Shown here: positions 43,101 to 49,521 of the stretch, one piece after another
Layout: each line of letters begins with the position of its first letter
How positions within the stretch are numbered: position 1 is the first letter of the stretch
Origin: JAWXBR01 sp034440235
GTDB lineage: Bacteria; Bacteroidota; Ignavibacteria; Kapaibacteriales; Kapaibacteriaceae
NCBI GenBank assembly: GCA_034440235.1
Contig: JAWXBR010000058.1
Coordinates: 1 to 62,596 of the forward strand
Direction: 5' to 3'
Length of the DNA stretch: 62,596 nucleotides
Notes under the pieces: generated by a model
The model's database searches: none
Told to the model about the DNA's origin: nothing
What the model saw: the letters and a program-made list of their open reading frames with translations, nothing else
Made by a program: the position numbers and the translations under genes

Positions 43101-43996
43101 TTCGGGTTTTCGTATTTGTACAGCTTGAGGGTATCGATGTCAGCAGCCATCATGCTTGCCAACGTCTCTTCCGTCAGGATGTTATCGCGCGTTGCAACGA
43201 TTTCACCAGTTGACACATCAATAACGTCCGCAGCAATGCGACGTCCGAGGTGTCCATCTGCCAAATCTTTACCACGTACGTTTTCAGCAAGATCAAACAG
43301 CGAGAGCAAATCCTCATCGCTGGAGTATCCAAGAGCACGCAGAAGCGTGGTTACAGGAAACTTCTTCTTGCGATCGATATAGGCGTACATTACGTCATGG
43401 ATGTCGGTGGTGAATTCCACCCACGAACCCTTGAACGGAATGATGCGAGCCGAGAAGATTTTTGTACCGTTCGGGTGCAGCGCATCATCAAAGAACACAC
43501 CAGGCGAGCGATGCAGCTGGGCTACAATCACGCGCTCGGCGCCGTTGATAATGAACGTACCACGTGGTGTCATGGCCGGGATCTGACCCAAGTAGACTTC
43601 CTGATCGATAGCATCGATGTAGTCTTCGGAGGACGGATCCGCCTTCGACGACAAACGAAGTCTTGCTTTCAGAGTCTTGGCATGTGTCAGCTCGCGCTCA
43701 CGGCATTCTTCTTCGGTGTATTTCGGCTTTTCAACGAAGTATTCCAGGTAGTTCAACTCATAAACGCCAGAGTTGTCTTCGATTGGAAAGTTCAGTTGGA
43801 ATGCGGATTGCAAACCTGTGTTTTTGCGTTCGGACGGAGGAGTGTCTTCTTGCAAAAACTCGTCGTACGACGCTATCTGGATACCCAGCAGGTCCGGATA
43901 CATCGCGTCCTGCTCTAGATGGCCGAACGTAATGCGCTCACGGAGCCGTTGGATTGGCAGCGCGTACAGGTTCGATATTTCCTGTGTTCCTTGCAT
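40169..43996 (-). CDS. rpoB: DNA-directed RNA polymerase subunit beta
   Basis: 1275 aa. The rifampicin-binding region is wild type in style ([40 protein letters not shown]). Also [40 protein letters not shown] and the C-terminal [20 protein letters not shown]. Separated from rplL by about 104 bp that hold a strong hairpin. Confidence 0.99.
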   Translation of the reverse strand: [1275 protein letters not shown]

Positions 43997-44049
43997 ATCG
44001 GCTAGTTCCCGGAAATGCTCAAAAGAGTGTCAAGCGTATAGACAACAAC

Positions 44050-44081
44050 GCCCGAGACGGCACAAAAGGCCGCCTCGGGGC
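44050..44081 (-). promoter_or_regulatory. Attenuator-like hairpin between rplL and rpoB
   Basis: Transcribed as GCCCCGAGGCGGCC-TTTTG-TGCCGTCTCGGGC: an 11-12 bp stem with one G-U pair, then GTTGTTGTC rather than a solid U-tract. In other bacteria a partial terminator here lowers rpoBC relative to L7/L12, which is needed in several copies per ribosome. That role is inferred by position. Confidence 0.65.
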
Positions 44082-44100
44082 TGTTAAGAGCATCGATCAA

Positions 44101-44478
44101 TTACTTCAGTGTAACCTTAGCGCCGGCTTCTTCAAGCTTCTTCTTAAGGGCTTCAGCGTCTGCCTTTGGCACCGCTTCTTTAACAAGCTTAGGAGCCCCT
44201 TCAACGAGGTCCTTTGCTTCCTTCAGACCAAGACCTGTGATTTCGCGAACAACCTTGATGACGTTAAGCTTTTGAGCTCCGCCTTCTGTTAGTTCAACAT
44301 CGAATTCGGTCTTCTCTTCAACTGCAGGTGCTGCGCCAGCTGCTGGGCCTGCGGCCATCATCATCGGTGCGGCAGCTGTTACGCCAAACTTTTCTTCGAG
44401 AGCTGTCTTGAGTTCAGACGCTTCGAGGAGTGTTAGGGCTGAGATTTTTTCAACGAGTTCATCTACGTTTGCTGACAT
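44101..44478 (-). CDS. rplL: 50S ribosomal protein L7/L12
   Basis: 125 aa stalk protein. N-terminal dimerisation helix (VDELVEKISALTLLEASELK), Ala-rich hinge (PMMMAAGPAAGAAPAVEEKT), C-terminal factor-binding domain (KVVREITGLGLKEAKDLVEG; DAEALKKKLEEAGAKVTLK). Confidence 0.98.
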   Translation of the reverse strand: MSANVDELVEKISALTLLEASELKTALEEKFGVTAAAPMMMAAGPAAGAAPAVEEKTEFDVELTEGGAQKLNVIKVVREITGLGLKEAKDLVEGAPKLVKEAVPKADAEALKKKLEEAGAKVTLK

Positions 44479-44512
44479 GTCTTCTCCGATTATTCATTGA
44501 CAATTGGTGTAG

Positions 44513-45037
44513 TTAGGCTGCCTTTTTCTTCGCAACCTCTTCGACGAGCGAAGCAACATCTCTCATGACAGCGTTAATTGTGCCGACAATTCCAGAGATA
44601 GGTGCTTGCAGACTGCCCATGATTCCCGCGATGAGTTCTTCGCGCGTAGGCAGCTCCGATACTTGCTTGAGTTGCGAACCGTCAAACATCTGTCCTTCGA
44701 TCACTGCCACTTTCAACGCAGGCTTTTGGCCTTTGTCGAAGAACTGACGAATGACCTTGGCAGGTGCAATTGGGTCCGAACCACCGAAGATGATTCCGGT
44801 CTGACCAAACAGCTGCTTTTCTTGTATTTCGTATCCACCGACTTCGTCTAGAGCACGTAGGATCAAGGTGTTTTTAGCAACCTTCATCATGACGCCTTTT
44901 GTACGAAGCTCTGCACGGAAGGCCTTGTCTTGCGCCACCGTCATACCGGTAAAGTTTACGAAGTACAGGCTAGTAGCCCCACGGATTTGCTCCGTGAGTT
45001 CGCTGATCAATACCTGTTTTTGTTCCTTCGTTATCAT
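44513..45037 (-). CDS. rplJ: 50S ribosomal protein L10
   Basis: 174 aa stalk base: EQIRGATSLYFVNFTGMTVA, ELRTKGVMMKVAKNTLILRA, GSLQAPISGIVGTINAVMRD. Preceded by a 92-bp leader after rplA, the usual place for L10-mediated autoregulation; no classical structure could be assigned by eye. Confidence 0.97.
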   Translation of the reverse strand: MITKEQKQVLISELTEQIRGATSLYFVNFTGMTVAQDKAFRAELRTKGVMMKVAKNTLILRALDEVGGYEIQEKQLFGQTGIIFGGSDPIAPAKVIRQFFDKGQKPALKVAVIEGQMFDGSQLKQVSELPTREELIAGIMGSLQAPISGIVGTINAVMRDVASLVEEVAKKKAA

Positions 45038-45129
45038 AGTTCCAGTGTAGGTTAGTTCGCCCGTTGTTCAACCGGTTTTGAGGCCGTTTAGAAGCGTGAA
45101 CGCAGGAGCGTGCGTAATAGTCGTGTTTG

Positions 45130-45831
45130 TTAGTGTTCTGCGCCGCCGATGCTCGCTTCAGAGACTTTAACGCTCGGACCCATTGTTGAGCTGAACGATA
45201 GACTCTTAACGTATTTGCCTTTGGCCGATGCTGGCTTAGCGCGTAGAACAGTGTTAATGAAGAGTTGCGCGTTATCATGAAGCTTGTTCACATCAAATGA
45301 GCACTTGCCCAATGATGCATGAACATTGCCTGCTTTGTCTACACGGAACTCGATCTTACCAGCCTTTACTTCGTTCACAGCTTTCGCTACGTCGAAGGTT
45401 ACGGTGCCGCTTTTAGGGTTAGGCATGAGGCCGCGTGGACCCAGCACCCGACCAAGCTTACCGACTTCACCCATCACGTCGGGTGTGGCAATAATGATGT
45501 CGATATCAGCCCAGCCACCTTGCAGCTTCTCAATGTATTCTGCAAAGCCAGCGAAGTCTGCTCCAGCGTCTAGAGCTTCTTTATCCTTTGGGGCCTTTGC
45601 AATTACAAGCACACGAACACTCTTACCTGTGCCGTGAGGCAAGGCAACGGTGCCGCGAACTAGTTGATCTGCTTTACGTGGGTCTACACCAAGATTCATA
45701 GCGACGTCGAACGACTCGTCGAACTTCGCCGTCGCATTGCTTTTTACCAGTTCGATTGCTTTCGTGAAATCGAACGTCTGGTTGCGATCATAAGCCTTGA
45801 TCGCCTTTGCAAATCTTTTGCCCGTTGCCAT
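45130..45831 (-). CDS. rplA: 50S ribosomal protein L1
   Basis: 233 aa L1 stalk protein: MATGKRFAKAIKAYD at the start, GKSVRVLVIAKAPKDKEALD, VLGPRGLMPNPKSGTVTFDV. The ATG at 45831 has AAAGGA at good spacing; the frame continuing to 45894 has no such support. The upstream 105-bp gap carries a small hairpin (GGCAG-TTCTA-CTGCC). Confidence 0.97.
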   Translation of the reverse strand: MATGKRFAKAIKAYDRNQTFDFTKAIELVKSNATAKFDESFDVAMNLGVDPRKADQLVRGTVALPHGTGKSVRVLVIAKAPKDKEALDAGADFAGFAEYIEKLQGGWADIDIIIATPDVMGEVGKLGRVLGPRGLMPNPKSGTVTFDVAKAVNEVKAGKIEFRVDKAGNVHASLGKCSFDVNKLHDNAQLFINTVLRAKPASAKGKYVKSLSFSSTMGPSVKVSEASIGGAEH

Positions 45832-45936
45832 TTCCATTCCTTTATTCGTTGTGCATGCGGCAGTAGAACTGCCTCCAACGGTGAAAATCCACATCTCTTT
45901 CAGCCTGTACTTCGACTGGTTCAGCCGAATACTTTC

Positions 45937-46362
45937 TTATCCTTCGACGACAATTCCCATAGAGCGAGCTGTACCTGCAATCATGCTGACAGCAGATTCC
46001 ATGTTGTGGCAATTAAGATCCTGCATCTTGATCGTTGCTATCTCTTCGAGTTGTGCGCGCTTTACCTTGCCGACTTTCGTGCGGTTCGCTTCCTTCGAAC
46101 CCGACTCAATGCCGAGGGCTTTGAGAAGGAGGATGGATGCAGGCGGCGACTTGATCTCGAAGGTGAAGCTCTTATCCGAATAGAACGTCACAAGCACTGG
46201 GAGTATCATGCCCGGCTGCTTTGCAGAACGTGCATTAAACTGCTTTACGAACTCCATACCAGGGAGGCCGCGCTGACCAAATGCCGGTCCGACAGGTGGG
46301 GCCATCGTTGCTTCTCCAGCCTTAAGCTGAAGTTTGAACGTTCCCATGATCTTCTTTGCCAT
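45937..46362 (-). CDS. rplK: 50S ribosomal protein L11
   Basis: 141 aa GTPase-centre protein: LKAGEATMAPPVGPAFGQRG, FEIKSPPASILLLKALGIES, MESAVSMIAGTARSMGIVVE. 15 bp after nusG. Confidence 0.98.
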   Translation of the reverse strand: MAKKIMGTFKLQLKAGEATMAPPVGPAFGQRGLPGMEFVKQFNARSAKQPGMILPVLVTFYSDKSFTFEIKSPPASILLLKALGIESGSKEANRTKVGKVKRAQLEEIATIKMQDLNCHNMESAVSMIAGTARSMGIVVEG

Positions 46363-46377
46363 AGCCTGACTCTTCGA

Positions 46378-46941
46378 TTAATGATTTTCTAGTTCAACCT
46401 GATTGAAGTCTAACTCGATCGGCGTCTTACGGCCAAGAATCCCAACCTCAACTTTCAGCTTTTGCTTCTCAATATTGATTTCTTTAACCGTGCCATTGAA
46501 GTTCGAGAACGGACCGTCGATAACACGCACAGGATCGCCCTCGCGAAACGCCGTCTCTACGGTTGTAATGTCCTTGCGTTCTTCAACACGTCCAAGAATT
46601 CTATCAACTTCATCTTTCTGCAACGCTTGCGGCTCTGTCTTCGTCCCAACAAAACTCACGATCGATGGCAGCGAAAGAATTACTTCCTTCAGACGCTTAT
46701 CGAGTGACAGCTCTATCAGGATGTAGCCTGGCAAGAAGTTTTTCACCTTCGTGCGTCGCTTGCCATTTCGAACTTCAAACACCGTCTCTTGTGGTATAAT
46801 GATGTTCTTCACCCGATTCTGCAAACTCAGGCGCACCATCTCGGTTTCGATAGACGTCTTGACACGCGCCTCATGCCCCGTGAAGGTGCGGATGGCGTAC
46901 CATTTCGGCTCGAGTACCACAGCGGGCGTTTGTTCGATCAT
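46378..46941 (-). CDS. nusG: Transcription termination/antitermination factor NusG
   Basis: 187 aa. N-terminal NGN domain (KWYAIRTFTGHEARVKTSIE; FLPGYILIELSLDKRLKEVI) and C-terminal KOW domain (FREGDPVRVIDGPFSNFNGT). The domain linker is of ordinary length. Start at the ATG at 46941 (MIEQTPAVV); the longer frame overlaps secE. Confidence 0.97.
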   Translation of the reverse strand: MIEQTPAVVLEPKWYAIRTFTGHEARVKTSIETEMVRLSLQNRVKNIIIPQETVFEVRNGKRRTKVKNFLPGYILIELSLDKRLKEVILSLPSIVSFVGTKTEPQALQKDEVDRILGRVEERKDITTVETAFREGDPVRVIDGPFSNFNGTVKEINIEKQKLKVEVGILGRKTPIELDFNQVELENH

Positions 46942-46957
46942 CGTAGGGTAATGCTCA

Positions 46958-47140
46958 TCAGAATATGAGGGCCATGACCTGAACCATGGCTTGGTCAATA
47001 ATGAACACAATAGTCGATACTATAACACAGGTTATAATCACGACTATCGTGCTTTCACGCAGTTGCTCTTTCGTTGGCCAGGAGACCTTCTTCATCTCCT
47101 TCGCGACGTCAGCAAAAAAATTTCTCGTTATGTCGAACAT
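46958..47140 (-). CDS. secE: Protein translocase subunit SecE
   Basis: 60 aa, single-helix form. The amphipathic helix ADVAKEMKKVSWPTKEQLRE is followed by one membrane segment (VVIITCVIVSTIVFIIDQAM). Start MFDITRNFF at 47140 with a GAGAGAGA purine tract upstream; an extension to 47170 would run toward tRNA-Trp. Confidence 0.95.
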   Translation of the reverse strand: MFDITRNFFADVAKEMKKVSWPTKEQLRESTIVVIITCVIVSTIVFIIDQAMVQVMALIF

Positions 47141-47167
47141 ATTTCTCTCTCTCCATCGGCGGTGTTG

Positions 47168-47240
47168 CACGGGCGGCAGGACTTGAACCCGCAGCCTGCG
47201 GTTTTGGAGACCGCTGCTCTACCAGTTGAGCTACACCCGT
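47168..47240 (-). tRNA. tRNA-Trp (CCA)
   Basis: 73 nt. Acceptor stem ACGGGTG/CGCCCGT with one G-U pair, D arm with GGTAGAGC, anticodon arm GCGGT-CTCCAAA-ACCGC giving CCA, T arm GCGGG-TTCAAGT-CCTGC, discriminator G. The 3' CCA is not encoded. Confidence 0.96.
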
Positions 47241-47250
47241 CTTTACTCTG

Positions 47251-47323
47251 AGCTGATGACCGGGATTGAACCGGTGACCTCCACCTTACCAAGGTGGTGC
47301 TCTACCAGCTGAGCTACATCAGC
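47251..47323 (-). tRNA. tRNA-Thr (GGT)
   Basis: 73 nt. Acceptor GCTGATG/CATCAGC, anticodon arm CCACC-TTGGTAA-GGTGG giving GGT, T loop GGTTCAATCC. CCA not encoded. Confidence 0.96.
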
Positions 47324-47341
47324 GCATTCAAACGGTATCAG

Positions 47342-47414
47342 AGCGGGAGACGAGACTCGAACTCGCGACCAACAGCTTGGAAGGCTGTGACTCTACCAAC
47401 TGAGTTACTCCCGC
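47342..47414 (-). tRNA. tRNA-Gly (TCC)
   Basis: 73 nt. Acceptor GCGGGAG/CTCCCGC, anticodon arm ACAGC-CTTCCAA-GCTGT giving TCC, T loop AGTTCGAGTC. CCA not encoded. Confidence 0.96.
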
Positions 47415-47421
47415 GCTCTCG

Positions 47422-47503
47422 TGGGCAGGGGGGGATTTGAACCTCCGAAGGCGTAGCCAGCAGATTTACAGTCTGCCCTCGTTGACCGCTTGAGTACCTG
47501 CCC
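47422..47503 (-). tRNA. tRNA-Tyr (GTA)
   Basis: 82 nt with a long variable arm, as expected for bacterial tRNA-Tyr. Acceptor GGGCAGG/CCTGCCC, anticodon arm GCAGA-CTGTAAA-TCTGC giving GTA. First in transcription order of the four-tRNA cluster that leads into secE-nusG. Confidence 0.96.
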
Positions 47504-47520
47504 GGTTTTACCCGAGCCGA

Positions 47521-47551
47521 CAAACATACGGCTCAGAAATGAAACGTCAAA
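47521..47551 (-). promoter_or_regulatory. Promoter of the tRNA-secE-nusG-rplKAJL-rpoBC unit
   Basis: Transcribed orientation: TTTG (47548-47551), 19-bp spacer, TATGTTTG (47521-47528), followed by the GC-rich TCGGCTC also found after the rpsL promoter. tRNA-Tyr begins about 18 bp past the -7 box. Confidence 0.82.
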
Positions 47552-47556
47552 GCAGG

Positions 47557-47576
47557 GGGTCTGAAAGGGGCTCGGA
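47557..47576. repeat. 20-bp element upstream of the tRNA-secE promoter (copy 2)
   Basis: GGGTCTGAAAGGGGCTCGGA, 19 of 20 identical to the element at 26704-26723. It sits between the carA stop and the promoter. Confidence 0.6.
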
Positions 47577-47592
47577 AGACTTTGGTGCAGCC

Positions 47593-48780
47593 TTACGCAA
47601 GACTATCCACAAACTGCTCAAATAGGTAGTCGGCATCGTGGGGCCCAGGCGAGGCCTCGGGATGGTACTGAATGCCGAATGCCGCCACGTCGGTTAAGCG
47701 GATTCCAGCGCAGGTGTTGTCGTTCAGGTTAATGTGTGTCATCTCTGCATTCGCTGGCAAGGTCGAGGTTTCGACTGCAAAACCGTGGTTTTGCGACGTG
47801 ATCTCGATTTTACCTGTTATGAGGTTTTTGACAGGGTGGTTGGCACCACGGTGACCGAATGTAAGCTTGTAGGTGGTGGCTCCTACGGCAAGCGATAAGA
47901 TTTGGTGACCCAAACAGATTCCGAAGATGGGTTTCTTGCCCAGCAGCGACTTTGTGAGTTCGATGCCGTGATGGACGGCGGCGGGGTCGCCCGGACCGTT
48001 GCTTAGGAAGACTCCGTCCGCTCCACTTGCAAGGATTTCCTCGGCACTAACAGTCGCAGGATAAACAGTAACGTCGCAGCCATGCGCTGCAAGCTGACGC
48101 AATATGTTGCGCTTGATGCCAAAGTCTATGGCCGCGACCTTGCGTCTAGTCTTTACGCCATTCTGTTTAGTTGAATTGTTTAGAATATTCCCATAGCCCC
48201 ATTCGGACCCTTGCCCTTGCCCTTCAGTGCCTTGCCCTTCAGTGCCTTGCTTTCGATCCTCATTCCATTTGTACGACGATGGAGTAGTAACGACGCCCGT
48301 TAGGTCGAGTCCGTTCATCGATGGCACATGCCGAGCTTGCTCTACGAGGTCGTCAAGGTTGAGGTTGTCGCCGTGGGCTATGACACAGCGCATGGCGCCT
48401 TCTGAGCGGAGGATGCGCACGATCTGACGAGTGTCTACGCCTTGGATGCCGGCAATGCCGTACGACTCGAGGTATTCCTGTAGAGATCGTGTTGCCCTCC
48501 AGTTTGAGTATGTGCGCGAGAGTTCGTGAACGACGAGTCCGGCGGCTTGCACCTTGTCGCTTTCGACATCTTCGTCATTTACGCCGGTGTTACCGATATG
48601 GGGATAGGTGAACGTGAGTATCTGGCCACTATACGAAGGGTCTGTAAGGATTTCCTGATACCCCGTCATGGCTGTGTTAAAGACCAATTCCCCTTCAGCT
48701 CGGGCTCCAATGGCTCCTATTGCTATACCCTTTAAGGTGAAGCCGTTTTCGAGTGCTAGTACCGCTGGGGCGTGCGCCAT
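47593..48780 (-). CDS. carA: Carbamoyl-phosphate synthase small subunit (glutamine-hydrolysing)
   Basis: 395 aa. N-terminal domain (ALENGFTLKGIAIGAIGARA; NTAMTGYQEILTDPSYSGQI) and C-terminal class I glutamine amidotransferase with nucleophile Cys in GICLGHQILSLAVG and the His/Glu pair in QYHPEASPGPHD. Feeds ammonia to CarB for arginine and pyrimidine synthesis; carB is not in the window. The link between domains carries a Gly/Gln/Thr/Glu-rich insert (GTEGQGTEGQGQGSEWGYG) made by a 15-bp repeat. Start at the ATG at 48780 (MAHAPAVLALENG). Confidence 0.96.
   Translation of the reverse strand: MAHAPAVLALENGFTLKGIAIGAIGARAEGELVFNTAMTGYQEILTDPSYSGQILTFTYPHIGNTGVNDEDVESDKVQAAGLVVHELSRTYSNWRATRSLQEYLESYGIAGIQGVDTRQIVRILRSEGAMRCVIAHGDNLNLDDLVEQARHVPSMNGLDLTGVVTTPSSYKWNEDRKQGTEGQGTEGQGQGSEWGYGNILNNSTKQNGVKTRRKVAAIDFGIKRNILRQLAAHGCDVTVYPATVSAEEILASGADGVFLSNGPGDPAAVHHGIELTKSLLGKKPIFGICLGHQILSLAVGATTYKLTFGHRGANHPVKNLITGKIEITSQNHGFAVETSTLPANAEMTHINLNDNTCAGIRLTDVAAFGIQYHPEASPGPHDADYLFEQFVDSLA
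48208..48250. repeat. 15-bp tandem repeat inside carA
   Basis: Two perfect copies of CCTTCAGTGCCTTGC (48221-48235 and 48236-48250) preceded by a degenerate part copy. They encode GTEGQ units in the interdomain linker. Confidence 0.88.
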
Positions 48781-48850
48781 GAAACTCCATTTGAGATTGG
48801 GAATCTGAAGAGATCTGCAATTCATTCAGAATTGCTTAGTGATAACAGAA

Positions 48851-48858
48851 CAAAAATA
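48851..48858 (-). promoter_or_regulatory. Candidate -7 element of carA
   Basis: TATTTTTG in transcribed orientation, 70 bp upstream of the carA ATG. A matching TTTG -33 is not seen, so support is partial. Confidence 0.4.
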
Positions 48859-48864
48859 CCTCGG

Positions 48865-49467
48865 TTGTGTTATTTTCGATGCGGAGGTAAGAAGCTCTTC
48901 AGTACACAGGCAGCACACAAGCGTCCAATTAGCGACCGCGTAAACGCGGGCCAGGTACTGTCGCTCAACACCAAGGTACTGGTCCTGAATCAGTCCTACG
49001 AGCCCATAAGCGTTTGCAACACGAAAAAAGCTCTCCTCCTGCTCTTCCTTACAAAGGCCGACATCATCGAAGAACGCGCTGCTCTTGTTATACGCAGCAT
49101 GCACCACCGCTATCCATTTCCAAGCGTTATTCGCCTAAGCGCTTACCTACGGGTACCGTACAAGAAGATCGAACTTTCGCGTAAGAACATTCTTCGACGC
49201 GACTCATTTCGATGTCAGTATTGCAACACTCCGGCAACGCCATTAACTGTCGATCACGTTATTCCGAGATCACGCGGCGGTATGGACCAGTGGGAAAATC
49301 TTGTGTGTGCATGCGTGCATTGCAACAACAAGAAAGGAAGTCGTACACCCGAAGAAGCAAACATGCGATTGCTAAGCACCCCACGCAAACCGCACCATGT
49401 GCTCTTTCTAACGCACTACATAGGCAAGGTCGACGAAACATGGCGTCCGTACCTTTTTATGGATTAG
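48865..49467 (+). CDS. HNH endonuclease domain protein
   Basis: About 200 aa from the TTG at 48865. The frame is open back to a GTG at 48772, but that stretch overlaps the carA start and promoter. N-terminal region TKVLVLNQSYEPISV is typical of a widespread family of stand-alone HNH proteins. The nuclease core holds FRCQYC, DHVIPRSRGG with the catalytic His, WENLVCACVHCNNKKG with the second zinc-binding pair, and a following EAN. The cellular role of this family is not established. Not part of a recognisable restriction or phage module. No conventional start codon is well supported. Confidence 0.8.
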   Translation: MCYFRCGGKKLFSTQAAHKRPISDRVNAGQVLSLNTKVLVLNQSYEPISVCNTKKALLLLFLTKADIIEERAALVIRSMHHRYPFPSVIRLSAYLRVPYKKIELSRKNILRRDSFRCQYCNTPATPLTVDHVIPRSRGGMDQWENLVCACVHCNNKKGSRTPEEANMRLLSTPRKPHHVLFLTHYIGKVDETWRPYLFMD

Positions 49468-49521
49468 TGAATAATATTACTAATTGTCTGCCCTTGTCGA
49501 AGCTTCTTTTTTGTGTTCGGA

